A stretch of 51,937 nucleotides of DNA, from assembly GCA_051453625.1 (NCBI GenBank), contig JBOZIK010000001.1:124615033-124666969 (forward strand), written 5' to 3'. The notes beneath the pieces are model-generated. The model saw only the letters and a program-made list of their open reading frames with translations, made no database searches and had not been told where the DNA came from. Positions 36,311 to 48,240 of this stretch are shown one piece after another (positions within the stretch are counted from its first letter, which is position 1; each line of letters opens with the position of its first letter). This DNA comes from Welwitschia mirabilis (lineage: Eukaryota > Gnetophyta > Gnetopsida > Welwitschiales). The position numbers and the translations under genes were made by a program.

Positions 36311-36799
36311 CTATCTCTTTAGTAGTTACAACACATAAGATAGTTATTTAAGTTATCAAACTAATCCAATAGTTATCAAAAATTAATTAATCACTCTAAC
36401 GGTTGCAAAAATGACCTTTGAAAAGTAAACTTATTTAAGGACCATTAGAATCCATCAAAAGGAGGAAATGGAAAAAGGAAGATGCAAAACACATTGCAGA
36501 GTAATGAAGCAAAAAGTAAATTATCAAATAGAAACCATCAGGAATCAACTTAATAAAGTTTTCTCACAAAATCAAGAGCTCTTTAATAAAATGGACTTAC
36601 TTCTTTTATGTATAAGACAATCTAATTACCTAATGAAATAATACCTATAAGCAATACTAGAATAATCCTCTCCTTTTGAATATAATTCTCCCACCAGACA
36701 ACTTAATCTTCAAAGTCTGTAAATTAGGCTGAAGTGAATATTCAAGAATTTCTATTAAATAGAGCAAATAGACCAATAGTAAAAGAAAGAGAGAGTAAT
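36311..36799. other. Leader between minisatellite and gag (copy B)
   Basis: No coding signal seen. Homologous to 30451-30950. Confidence 0.45.
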
Positions 36800-37490
36800 G
36801 AAATAGTAAAAATGATCCATCTACAAATTTATGAGGGTAAAGTAGGAACAAATAAGGAAGTCATGTCATGGTTTTAACAAATAGATAAATACTTCACCCT
36901 TCATAATACTCTACCAGAAAAAAGATGCATCTATGCTACCACCTTCTTCATGGGAAATGCATAGGAATGGTGACTTTGATGCCAATTAAAATTTGATCAT
37001 GGAATTACTTAGGAAAATTTTATAGAATATTTCAAAATGAAGTTCATTCCTAATAATTTTATTAAATATTTAATTGTGGAATTTTAATTCCTACATTTAG
37101 AAAAGCCTCCATTACATGAACATTGGTTAAATTTTCAATGTCTAATGAAGTATCAGAAAAACTTCTTGAAAAAGTAGCTTATTAATAGTTTCATTAAAAT
37201 GCTAGATCCTAAAGTATAAAGTATTCTCTAGACCTTCGAAGTTAAATATACTAAATATGCTTACAAGAAGACAAAACACTACTTAAAATAACAAGACAAT
37301 AGATATATCAAGAATCAAACTACATTATCTACAAAGTTTATTACCAGTAGGAATTAACCTTCTAGGAAGAATTCAAAAGTAATATCATCTGTTATGAGTG
37401 CAAGAAGAAAGGTCATATAGTAAGGAATTGTCTATCCAAGGGTCCTAGTACTATATCTCCTACCTGAAATTAACCATATATTCAATCATG
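36800..37490 (+). pseudogene. Chromovirus gag (copy B)
   Basis: Plus-strand pieces follow the Retrotrans_gag pattern: QIDKYFTLHNTLPEKRCIYA, then ENFIEYFKMKFIPNNFIKYL (family F-x-x-x-F-x-x-x-Y-x-P), then a decayed basic region. The zinc knuckle at about 37395-37440 reads CYECKKKGHIVRNC, a complete C-x2-C-x4-H-x4-C. Stops and one or more frameshifts break the gene. Confidence 0.8.
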
Positions 37491-38100
37491 TCCTAATCAC
37501 CCACAAAAAGAGTTTATGGTATAGTTCATACAGGTTCAATAATAAACCAATTTTCTATTTTAGAAATGTCAGGGATTATTTCACATTTTCTAGTTTTGTT
37601 TTTAATTGATAATGGTGCTTTTCATGATTTTATATCCTTCTTTTTATTTCAAAAACTAAATATTACTTCATTCCAAGAACCTAAATACTCTATAGAAATA
37701 GTAGGAATAAATACCTTTGTATAGAATGAAATAAAAGCACTAATAACCTTTAAATTTAAAACCTTGAGTTTTGAGATAAATTTTATACCCTCACCATTAG
37801 CAACTATGAAGCCATCTTGGCAATGTCTTTTCTTATCAACTACAAAATTAGAATCAATTTTCAACAAAGACCATTAATAGTTCCATCTTTATTTGGAGAC
37901 CAAATTCTTAGCAGAGAAGGAAAAGAATATGAAAATCTTAGTAACTAGAAAATAAATTATAAAAGTAGTAAGTTAAAAATAAGTATTCTTGACAATGATT
38001 AAATAAGAAAGTACAAGTCCATAAAATAAAATTCTAGAAGGGTTATAATAATTTAGGAAGGTATTCGAAGAGACAAGAAATTTACCATCCAAACAAAAGG
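37491..38100 (+). pseudogene. Chromovirus retropepsin region (copy B)
   Basis: At about 37580-37630 one frame reads FLVLFLIDNGAFHDFI, corresponding to the retropepsin active site LIDSGATHNFI, with Ser replaced by Asn but the Asp kept. Downstream, NYEAILAMSFLINYKIRIN matches the LGMDWL-type helix after the flap (family: D-x-ILGMDWL). Frames are broken. Confidence 0.7.
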
Positions 38101-38990
38101 TAGAATACACCATTGACTTGATTTCTAGAGTACAACTAGTAGTAAAAGCCTCATATAGATTTTTATTAACTAAAATTAGAGAGCTCAAACTATAATTAGA
38201 ACGACTATTACTGAAAGGAAAAATTCTCCCAAGTGTATCTCCTTGGGATGCCTCTGTCTTATTTGTCAAAAAGAAAGATGGAACCTTAAAACTGTGCATA
38301 GACTATTGGCAACTGAATAAGATAATCATAGAAAACAAATACCTTCTACTAAGAATCAATGATCTTCTAGATTAATTACAAGGGAAAAATTCTTCTTAAA
38401 AATTAATTTAAGGTCAGGTACCACTAGATAAGAATTAAGGAATAAGATGTTTACAAAACAACATTCCAAACTAAATATGGACACTATGAATTCATGGTAA
38501 TGCCATTTGAACTCACAAATGTAATAACAACTTTTATAAGTCTACTGAATGATGTTTTTCACTCATATCTTGATAAATTTATTGTAATATTCTTGGATGA
38601 AATTTTGGTATATTTAAAAGATAGAGAGACATATGTAGATCACTTAATAAAGTACTACAAGTATTTGAGAATCATGAGTTCAAGGTCAAATTGAGAAAAT
38701 GTGACTTCTTATAGACAAAGGTAAGCTACTTGAGATACATTATTTCTAAACAAGGAATTTTGATAGACCTTGCAAATATCTAAGCAATTGGAAAATGGAC
38801 TCACTTGAAAAATGTAATTCGAGTTCTAATTTTTTTAGTATTAATAGTATTCTACTGAAGATTCATTCTAGGATTTTCACAGCTGGTGTCCCAATTTTAG
38901 ACTTTAAAAAATCAACATCAATCTTGAAATTTACTCCAAAATGTAAAGAAGTCTTCCTAAGAATAAAGGTTGTTAACATTAGGTCCATTT
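38101..38990 (+). pseudogene. Chromovirus reverse transcriptase (copy B)
   Basis: In order: [19 protein letters not shown] (about 38225-38280), [33 protein letters not shown] (family MPFGLTNAPATF), YLDKFIVIFLDEILVYLKD (about 38565-38625) and VDHLIKYYKYL. The catalytic FLDD is FLDE here, while copy A keeps FLDD. Several stops separate the pieces. This is the best evidence that the element is Ty3/gypsy and chromovirus-like. Confidence 0.85.
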
Positions 38991-39400
38991 AAAAATTTCA
39001 AATATGGAGGAACCATTCGTAGTCATTATAAATGCCTCAACTCAAGTAGTAGATGCAATATCAAGTCAAGAAAGAAAAGTAGTGGCATATGAATCCAGAA
39101 AACTAAATCAACATAAGAGAAATTAGTGAGTTTACAATCTAGAACTATTAGCCCTAGTGCATGCTTTGAAAGCCTAGTGACATTACTTACTCCAAGGAAA
39201 ATTTCTATTGAAAATAAACCATAAGAATCTGAAGTACTTTCATAAGCAACCATTGTGGAACACGAGAAAAAGAAGATGTGGAGAATGACTAGTTGAATAT
39301 AACTTTAATCTCCAATACATACCAGGAAAGGAAAACAAAGTCATAGATGCTTTTAGTTGGATGTGGTGTATGCTTATCATCAAAATAACCTTTAATCTTG
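38991..39400 (+). pseudogene. Chromovirus RNase H (copy B)
   Basis: The plus strand reads MEEPFVVIINASTQVVDAI (family: F-x-vxTDAS; the catalytic Asp is Asn), RKVVAYESRKLNQHKRN, NLELLALVHALK (family E-x-ELLAIV) and YIPGKENKVIDAFSW (family YxPGKxNxVADALSR). This is the usual gypsy RNase H order directly after RT. Confidence 0.82.
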
Positions 39401-40810
39401 TCAATTACTTAAAAGGAAAATTTTTCCAATAACCCATACTGTGGAGAAATAGTTTATCTATTATAGGAAGGCTAAAGTATACAGACTTTTACAATCTTCT
39501 AAGATGGTTATTTACTAAAAAATAAGCAAATATGTATTTCTTAAGGAAAATAGAGAAGGAAATTGATATTTGAAATGCATAAAGTATCTTACACAGGATA
39601 CATACGGTTTGTGTGGAATTATAATATATTAATGAAATACTACTTTTGGCTAAGAATGAAAGCAAATTTGAAAGAATATATCAAAAACTATCTAATTTAT
39701 CAACAAGTTAAGAATGAACAAGAGAGACCAGTGGGACTCTGACAACCCCTCATCATTCCTAAATGAAAGTGGAAAGAAATCATGATGAACTTTATTTTAG
39801 ATTTACCACTTATCAAAAAATACCATGACTCTATTTTTATTTGTATTAACATGTTTATGAAGATGACCCACTTTATTCCTATTAAAATTATAAATACTAT
39901 AGAATAGTTATCCTTGAATTTCATATAGGAGATTTTTAGATTACATGGAGCACCATAGATCATTATTTATGATCATGATCCTAAGTTCTTATCAAAATTA
40001 TGTTAAAGTTTCTTCCACTACCTTGGAACCATGCTTTAGTTTAGTACTGCCTACCATCCTAAAATCAATGGATAAACTAAGAGACTTAATCAAATCTTAA
40101 AAGATACACTACAATGTTATGTAATAGGAAAGCCTAGAAACTATGAGAACTATCTACATTTGGTAAAATTTGCATATAACCAAACTTTATTGAGCTTCAT
40201 ATAGTGCTTACCCTTTAAAGCCATGTACAGAAGAAATCATTTCATCCTAGTAACATAGTCGAATTCCATACAAAGACAAACATGGAGAATAAACTTCGAG
40301 GTAAAAGCAATGAAGGAGATTATAAATCAAATCTAAAGGAAGCTACAAGTAGCCTAAGATAGATACAAGAACTTCTATGACCAAAAGCACTCGAACAAAG
40401 TCTTTTAAATAGGAGACCAAGTTCTCTTATGAGTTAAGCTAGAAAGAAGTTCGATGAAAGTTGGGAAATACTAGAACTTACTCTTTTTATACTGTGGATC
40501 ATTCAACATCAGAGAAAGAATTAGAAAGTTGGCTTAAAAACTGGAGTTACCACTGAAGTTGTCTAGAATTCACCTTGTATTCCATGTCAGCCTACTAAAA
40601 TCATATCATGAAGATAGAATTCAAGATTATACACTTAAATAGAGACACATCTTGCTAAAATCAAATCTGATATTTGACATACAACATAGAAAAATTCTAA
40701 ACTCCCATACTAGAAAACTCTGAAATAAGACCATTAGCGAAGTACTAATCAAATGGACCCACTATAATCAAAACACATAGGAGAACAAGGAATTCATGAG
40801 ATAGATATTT
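39401..40810 (+). pseudogene. Chromovirus integrase with chromodomain-like tail (copy B)
   Basis: Plus-strand order: MRMKANLKEYIKNYLIYQQV at about 39655 (zinc-binding end; the Cys ligands are replaced), FILDLPLIKKYHDSIFI (family FI-x-x-LP-x-S-x-x-x-x-DAI), MTHFIPIK, IIYDHDPKFLSKL (family iVSDRDxxFTSxFW), LGTMLQFSTAYHPKINGQTK, ENYLHLVKFAYNQ, then RIHLVFHVSLLKSYHED (family vHPVFHVSLLK). After this, EVLIKWTHYNQNT and ENKEFM match the chromodomain YLVKWKGY-x-x-x-x-x-TWE pattern with the Trp codon now a stop. Chromodomains are thought to direct integration to heterochromatin. Confidence 0.82.
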
Positions 40811-40998
40811 TCCTGGCAGTTTAATTGAAAAATGGACTCAGTATATGCTATATGTTTATTTTTATATATTTGTAAATTAAATTGTATGTCAAAAGAAATT
40901 GTTGTAGAAATGGCAATGAAGATAGATGAGGAACAACTAACAAATGTAGGCACTAGTAGCCCATCCACTAGAGGGCCTCAAGAACGAGCTGAGAAATT

Positions 40999-41011
40999 AA
41001 GGGGAAGGGAA
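40999..41011 (+). promoter_or_regulatory. Polypurine tract of the chromovirus
   Basis: AAGGGGAAGGGAA lies immediately before the 3' LTR start at 41012. Primes plus-strand DNA synthesis in Ty3/gypsy elements. Confidence 0.8.
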
Positions 41012-41442
41012 TGTAATGTTGCAAAATCACTTTGTGATTAAATTATTATTTATTAAGAGTAATTATCATGTAACTAATAAAAATTATATAACAACAAGTT
41101 GTGATCTTTAAATTATAACATTGTGTCCTTTCATCTTAAGTCCATGATGTTCGGTGGGGGTCGATAGACTAGGTAGATGTAACCAACGACAATCTTGGTT
41201 GATCCTTAAGCACCCCAGGAGTGAGGCTAAGGTTCTAATCCACATGTTTACCTTTGACGACTAGTCTAGGGCTAAAACAAGGTGCAAAAGCAATATCATT
41301 GTATTACAGTTTGCTACTATATAAAGAGATACTTTATTTTCTACCCAACTAATATGTTATAAGTTCTTTATTATGCAATCTCTAATTATGTTCCTTATTA
41401 AATCTAAAGTTTAACCTTAATTCTCTAATTTAGAACTTTACA
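41012..41442 (+). repeat. 3' LTR of the chromovirus
   Basis: Begins TGTAATGTTGC and ends TTTACA. Pairs with 23164-23601. Followed by target duplication TACGT. Confidence 0.82.
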
Positions 41443-41447
41443 TACGT
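41443..41447 (+). repeat. Target-site duplication, right copy (TACGT)
   Basis: Five bases after the 3' LTR; TACAT precedes the 5' LTR. Confidence 0.7.
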
Positions 41448-43000
41448 AATAAAAGAGAAAATATACAAGGGAGAAATATAACTATAGATAAAAATCTACC
41501 ACTAAGAAGTAGAGATGGTGTTCAAAAAGGTCACAAAAAATTTAAAAAATTAAAGGTAAGTAACATGGTAACATCTGCAATTAATTCAAACTAAAATTCT
41601 AACTAGTTTTGAGTGTTTATGAATAAAAGTAGTAAAAAATGTGTACTTTATAACATTGAAAAATAATATAATGGAAAAGAATCTACATGAATCACTATGT
41701 CAAGAAATCTACCTCATAAAAAAACACGTTATTAAAATATATTTGAGATCTACATACCTAGAAACCATTATCAACACATGTTGTAAATGCATATGCACAT
41801 AAAAGTACATGTTCATTTAATATTTAGGTACACTCCCTAATGTTATATTTTGACTTTACATACCATCAAATTTGAATCTATAATATCATGTATGATTACG
41901 TTTGTAATACTCACATATTCTTGGTTTCTTTCTCTAAGTAATGATTCACATTTACATTTTCTATTTCTTATAATGCCATTTCATAATATTATACACAATT
42001 ATGGCTTTATATTGATGTCTTTACATTTAATTTATTAGATGATTTATATAATTTCATATATGAACAATCAATTATAACTTTTTTTTAAAAGATTTATTCC
42101 ATTTTCACATCACAAACTACTTTGTTTATTCAGATTCATAAACTTAACATGACTTCCAAAAAACAAATGCACATAATGATGCACATGCAAGACTCACATG
42201 GTTTTCAAGAAAACAGATGTATAAGATCCTAAAACTGCTCAACATTCTATCAATGCTTATATGAGATGACATTCATTTTTATACAAGAAGCAATCATGCG
42301 ATTGATGTTAACAATACCTCAAAAAAATGATGAAACAACTAAGAAAGTAATTGTTTGGTAAAATTACTAACTAATTTTTGAATAAAGAAGGCAAGCAAAA
42401 CAATAAATATAACAATAGATTTAATGCCTATAAGAATAGTTCATGCATGGTAAATAACCATTAAAGGAGTCAACTACAAGTTCAAGTAATCATCCAATCA
42501 TAATAAATGAATACAGAGAATTCTTATCTAAAGAATAAAGAGATAAAGAAGCAATAAGCAAGGTGAAAGATACATGAAAATTTGACATAAAAGTTGCTTA
42601 GAAAATACCTTTTTATAAAATCTCAATGAATATGATACTTTTTAATACATGCTTCGCATATTAACATTATACTAAATACCCATATTGTTACATTTGAACA
42701 TGAGATATAATCATATATTTATGAATAAAATGCTTTTTTGTGAATATCTAATATACATACTTTTGTAGTCATAATATAAATCTACTTTTTGATAAAATCA
42801 GACCTTATATGAATCCAACTTTAAATATTGTTGATTCCATATTGTAGTTCAGTCTTAGTACACAAAATGAGACCTTTAAATTTAAAAAATTATAAACCCT
42901 AAAAGTTTAAATACTCCACAAATGTTCTAAAATGCTTTATCTGAAAATATGTTGTAAACATAATGATGGGAGTTATTAACACTCACATGAGGAGACATTA
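41448..43000. other. AT-rich stretch, nothing recognised
   Basis: Only short chance frames. No repeat family, tandem array or RNA gene recognised. Confidence 0.5.
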
Positions 43001-43458
43001 CAATGTCAACGTCTATTGCATGTTATGTGCATAGATGTACATTTGCAATTATTAAAATCACATTATTCATTGAAGAAATTTTGGTGGAAAGCGCAAACCA
43101 CGTGCAGAGGCCTGCCTTTGTTGAAACACACTTGAACGATTACAGCAATGGGCGACCGAATTCAATCGAGGGACCTACAAGTCTGCCTTTCTCCCTTCAA
43201 CATTAAGCTCTGCTGTAGTTCGATTCTTGAAGGAATAAATTTATTCAAATTCGTTTCGCATGTTCTGCGCCGGATTTGGATCTTCCTTGACTAGAACAGT
43301 ATAAACCGTACAGGTTATTGTGAACTATGACCTAGGAGAAAAGACTGGAGAATAATCTAATATTTCACACGGTTAGGGTTTGAAAATCAAGTGCTCTGTG
43401 TTATTTCCTTTCGAAGAATGCGTATCTTATTGCTATCGCTGCGGCTTAGATTTTGCTT
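43001..43458. other. CpG-containing flank downstream of the kinase gene
   Basis: Base composition changes here from AT-rich repeat to more balanced, CpG-retaining sequence. It is probably 3' flank of the kinase gene. An alternative poly(A) signal (palindromic AATAAATTTATT) is at about 43233-43244. Plus-strand frames in it match nothing I know. Confidence 0.4.
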
Positions 43459-43464
43459 TTTATT
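43459..43464 (-). terminator. Candidate poly(A) signal of the kinase gene
   Basis: AATAAA on the minus strand, about 230 bases after the stop codon at 43691. Position is reasonable for a plant 3' UTR; not proven. Confidence 0.4.
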
Positions 43465-43690
43465 GAAACGGTAAAAGGAGTTACGCTACCCGGAATTTCG
43501 GTATTCGTTTACGGCAAATTCGATCGAGACATGGAGTTCGACTCGTGAAACGAGTGTATAGCGGCACATCAGCCCAGGTGCGTGTGTCTTCCCAAGCTTT
43601 AGAGCAAAACACCGTAGCTTGAACGTTCCACAAATAAAGAAAGCGTAACTGGAGGATTAATTCGAGGAAGCAATGTAATGTATCTTTGTT

Positions 43691-46600
43691 CTAAGAGTCT
43701 TCCAAGGTTTTGCTTCCTTGTAGACCGTCGAGACTGTTCTTAGACATCGATGTCGTACTATCATAAACCCCAAGCATAGCAAGCATTAGATGCGTTTGGA
43801 TGTCATGGCGACGGGAGTTGCCGTGTTCATCCTCCACCAAATCGTCTATATCTGATGAAAGAGTTGTCTGTCTTCTTGAGTTCAATTCGTCTATCTCTCC
43901 TCTGAGTAATCTCAATACCTGCAAAATTAAGCGGCAACCGGATAAAACATCTAGTGAGCAAAAACATTTGACATTTTACCCCTTCAAATCTGAAAACATG
44001 GATAATGTAATTGATACTCGACAGAGTAACATATAGGCAGATTTTAAATTTATTGGAATATTCTGACATTTTATGCTATACAACTTACTGTATGCTTGTT
44101 GCTTCTGTCAGAGAAGAATATGAGTAAAGAAACATGGGTAAGTTGAGGATCAGAAACAAGAACATCAGAGAAGTCTTCAGACTAACCTAAGAGAGGGAAA
44201 CGATACTTACAGTAAGATGTCGAGATGGTTTGGATGTGGAACATATGTTCATGTAATACATCTAATTAGACATGATATAGATTATATCACTTTATGTGGA
44301 AGCTTAGAGGTTCAAATCGTTTGACCGTACTTACCTACAAGAAGGATTTGATCAATTAAAGTAGAAGAAGAAACGTCTAACAGAGCTATGGAATGAATAA
44401 ATAAGGGTAATAACAAAAAGCTTCTAATGGGAGTGTATGCAACACCAAATTATTGTATGTAAGAAAGAATAGCAGACGTACTTGATTCATTGGAGGTCGA
44501 AACCGAGATGCATGCATCAAACAGAGAGACGCGGCAAGTATCATCCTTTTGGCCTCTTTAACATCATAATTATCTTCCAAGAGTGGATCCATTAGATCAT
44601 TAACAGAGCACGCTCTTAGCAATGGCCTTGCCTATGGAATGATTTCATGTCAGTAATTTGAGATCTGCAATTCAAAGGATAAATGTAGTTGGAAGCTCTA
44701 ATCAAGAAAGGGCAGCAGTTCCATACCCACATAACAAGGCTTTCTTGGCCCCTAATATCATTGCCAATGTCATTGATAGGCTTTTGTCCGGTTATTAGCT
44801 CTAGAAGGACTACTCCAAATGCATACACATCGGTTTTTTCGTTAACCTTTCCATACATAAAGTATTCTGGGGCCAAATACCTGTGATAAAAACATGCTTA
44901 TCTTTTAGAACATTGCATATAATGGTCGAGAAACAGATGGAAGCTCGAAGCGGGGTGGGAAAGGTATAATACCCAAATGTGCCCACAACATCACTGCATG
45001 TGATGTATGCTGATGTTGTAGGAGCCCATTTGGCAAGACCGAAATCTGAAAGCTGATAACAATGCAATAATACAAACATAAGTGCATAACATTACGTGTG
45101 TTTTACCATTCTACTTCAAGACATTGAATTCATTTTAGTGGAAGTCATACTTGGGGTTCAAAATCTTCAGAAAGCAAAATGTTAGATGACTTGACATCCA
45201 TATGGATGATAGGTCGAGGGCTTGAATGGTGAAGGTAGTCCAATGCTTCAGCAATTCCAATGGCCACTTTCAGCCTTTCTTTCCAAGGAAGTGGTGTCTT
45301 GCTCCTAGATCCTGATCGTTTTCTCAGGCTTTGTAATCATCAGTATGTCAAATCCAAAAGGATACAGAAAGCTCTTCCATCAAAACGAGGATAAGACTGA
45401 CAACAAATGTTGAATTCTTTCTTACCATGAAGATTGTCTTCTAAGCTTCCTTTTGTTAACAGATTGTAAACCATATAGTACTCTTCGTTTTCAACACAAT
45501 AACCAATGAGAGAGACAATATGTCCATGTTTCGACATGTTCATGATTTCGATTTCCCTAAGAAGTTCAGAATCTCCTGCCGGCGAAGGTTGTATTGACTT
45601 AACAGCCACAGATTTACCATCTGGAAGGTCTCCTTTATAAACTCTGCTCCAACCTCCCTTTCCTACCAAGTTTTCTATAGGGAGGAGCATAAGAACAGGG
45701 GAATAAGTACAGGGTTAAAATACGAGGTATTTAGTAATTATTATAGTGAAATGATATTGCTTAAAAATGGACAGAATCAAATAAATTCGACTTTTAAGAT
45801 ACCTGGTGAAAATCCAGAGGTCGCAGAATGCAAGTCTTGATATGTAAATCGTCTGCAGGCTGAATTTTTGCACAGGTTCTGTAGATTCTGTACCAAGGGA
45901 TGTTCTTCCTTGTGCGAAGAATCTACAGGAGCAGGTACAATTTTCAAAGAATTATTTGATGATTGGTTGTTGTTTTGCCTTCCCAGGGTTGGGCTCGAAA
46001 GATTCGATATCGCTCCTCTTCTTTCCGGTAACGTTAGAGCCCATTCCACGACTGACATTTGTCTGGCTATAGTTCTGGAAGCTGAATCGAGATCTTTGCT
46101 TAATGGAAGTTGATACTTCAGTAGTGGCCACCCAGCTTTCGATGTCGGTGCTACTTTTTCAGGACTGTTTGCAGACGAGAAAACATTCTTCTTTGCATCG
46201 TATAAGAATGTTGATGGATCATATTCCTTTTGTGAAATCTTGCTTGAATTGGTCACAAACGATTTGAATGTGGAAGGGCTTTCAGAACTTGATGTTTCTT
46301 GTTCGAAGTCGCATCGCTTTTCATCAAAAAGTTCTTTTTTGCAGGATGTGCAGGACCTGCAAAGTGGCCTTAATGGAAGGCATGACTTGAGCGCTTCCAT
46401 TTTCCGAGAACCGGTAGCATCTCTTGTATGCAGGTGGCCACACGATGCTATACTAGAGGTCCCAGATGAGCACCTATTCGAAGGCTTAACAGGTTGTTCA
46501 AGAGTATCACTTGGAAAAACGCCTTTGAATGAGTTCAGCCGCATCTTGCTAGGCAAAATGTCTCCTGCAGGAACTAACACAGATTCTCATGTCACAGGTA

Positions 46601-47739
46601 TAGTAAAATTTGGTCTACAATGTATTAATATGCTCCAAAAATTACCGGTAACAGACAAGGTTCCCCCTTTCTGAAGAACGATTTTTCCGTCATCAAGGAC
46701 TAAGACAGAACAGTTACTGGGCAATCTTTTTGCACAATGACTAGCAACAGCCGCAGACGGCCTAGGGAAATGCAGAAGAGGACCGTATTGTTTAATAGTT
46801 GCATTGCCAGTATTGTAAAGCATTTACGAGTAGATCTTGAATTTGCAGCAAAGAAAAACTTACCCTAATGTATGGTGCTTGCTCTTTCCTACTATCAAAT
46901 ATAAGGCCTTGCCGTGCAGCGTTTCTTCTATAAGAATTCTTGTGATCGAGGATCCGCACGCAAATTTCACTTGCAGGTTTATCTACAAAACAGTGCAATT
47001 TGTGGAAAAGTCCTTAGAAAAGAAGTAATGGAAGAGATCTATAGAAGCAAAAGAAGAGAAGGCGCAAAACCGATTAGATTTCATAAAAAAGCTACGTGAA
47101 TGCCACAAAATCTTACATTTTTCAATTTACAAAAGCTTTCATATACATCAAAATGTTGGGCATCAATTGGGCCTGTAAGAAAGCCAGATCTTGCATCTTT
47201 TTCTGTACAGGTAGAATTAGTTTAATTAACGTATATTCAGCACCATTACTCGAAACAGTACTAGTGCTCAGATCTGCAAAAGAGATACATTGTTAAGTCG
47301 TTCCCTAAGATGATACCCACAATATCAACAACAAAAATGACTCCTCTGATTTCATAATGCGCCAATAGGCAAGACAGACCCTAACGTTACATTCTGCAAA
47401 CCTACTGAAGAATTTTTCACAGAATACCAACATATGTGGAAAACAGTGAAACCAGTTCATGCCCTCCCGAGTGGTGATTAGAATTGTCATGACACGTCAC
47501 ATGTCCAACAGAGCGCTTACCTAAGGCCTGAAAAATCTTTGACAAATCATTAAAAAACACAGGCACTCGGAAAAAAGCGTTATACCTTTTACAACATGAA
47601 CAACAGTCACATGATCTCCTGGCCTTGCCACCTTCATCAGAACCCAAGGTAGGAGGCTTCTGCCATGCCCACCAACCTTGACGCCCACCACCAATCTTCT
47701 TCCTATCGATTTCTTAAAACTCCCCTGTCCTGCCACCAT
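43691..47739 (-). CDS. Receptor-like cytoplasmic kinase (RLCK VI type) with N-terminal USP-like domain, 11 exons
   Basis: Predicted serine/threonine kinase of 771 residues, no signal peptide or membrane segment. Exons (minus): 47739-47586, 47273-47131, 46982-46864, 46761-46646, 46564-45803, 45674-45426, 45311-45151, 45052-44973, 44880-44727, 44631-44482, 43918-43691. All introns are GT-AG, 81-563 bp, and the 2316 coding bases close in frame. Residues 14-175 form the universal-stress-protein-like domain ([36 protein letters not shown]). Residues 178-415 are a Ser-rich linker with a Cys cluster and GWPLL. The kinase starts near 420: [11 protein letters not shown] (436-446), VAVK Lys457, HMD 551-553, DFG 571-573, APE 598-600, Arg691. 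The C-tail has THLMLAML, as in RLCK VI relatives. The ATG at 47739 has a good context (AACGATGG); the frame extends upstream only to a TTG. Role by family: cytoplasmic signalling; the substrate is unknown. The exon 7 acceptor lacks a clear pyrimidine tract. HMD replaces HRD. Confidence 0.92.
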
Positions 47740-47814
47740 CGTTATTCTGCAGTTAGATTTCTTCTCTGAAAGTCTGATCACTGAACTTTCACTCAACTGG
47801 GGAACAGGGCATGA

Positions 47815-47822
47815 TTTTTATA
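47815..47822 (-). promoter_or_regulatory. Candidate TATA box of the kinase gene
   Basis: TATAAAAA on the minus strand, about 76 bases before the ATG at 47739. This would give a 5' UTR of about 45-50 bases. Inference from position only. Confidence 0.4.
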
Positions 47823-48240
47823 TGGGTTAACAAAAAACCAGTGTTCACTAATTCATTGATCTGGGAGAGGGCAACAATGATTACCAGGGAAAAGAAGCAT
47901 GAAAATCGATAGATTGGGAGACCGAAATCATTGCAGTTAACGGACCAGTTGCGTTTCCGAGGCGCTCGTATGATAAAAGGGCAATGTCATATATGATCAG
48001 AATTTGCCGGACACTGTCAAAAAGGGCCTCTAGGAAGCAGAATTAGATCATTCCCTGAAATCACTTTCTTCCAACTTTTATGGGATTTTGGGCAACCCTA
48101 CATTTGGTCACTCTGCAATTCCCTTCCTTTCCAGGAACGCCTTCAGCCTGGCGGCTTCGTCCTTTCACCATTTCACCGACGGTTGCCTTTTTCAGTTTCG
48201 GCATCGGCAAATTCTTGTCTCTGGATTTAGAGCTTTGTGA

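Larger units (their letters stand above)
23159..41447 (+). mobile_element. Old complete chromovirus (Ty3/gypsy) with duplicated 5' half and nested copia
   Basis: Boundaries are well supported. Two LTRs (23164-23601 and 41012-41442) begin TGTAATGTT and align throughout, by eye at about four-fifths identity. A 5 bp target duplication flanks them: TACAT at 23159-23163 and TACGT at 41443-41447, differing only by a CpG-to-CpA change. A Met-tRNA-type primer site follows the first LTR and a purine tract precedes the second. Gag-pol runs on the plus strand and ends in a chromodomain-like tail, the mark of chromoviruses. The internal region is twice too long because leader, gag and half of RT occur as copy A (23602-32821) and again as copy B (32922-41011), joined at a 100 N gap. 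The LTR divergence indicates an old insertion. Confidence 0.8.

Noticed and set aside
43003-43206. Plus-strand 67-codon frame downstream of the kinase gene
   Set aside because: There is no recognisable domain and no splice or promoter context; it is more likely 3' flank of the kinase gene.
45868-46674. Plus-strand frames opposite exon 5 of the kinase
   Set aside because: They mirror the long exon on the minus strand, which has clear family motifs and closing splice phases.
47740-47796. Upstream start of the kinase at 47796, adding 19 residues
   Set aside because: The codon there is TTG, not ATG. The ATG at 47739 has a good context and gives an N-terminus like that of relatives.
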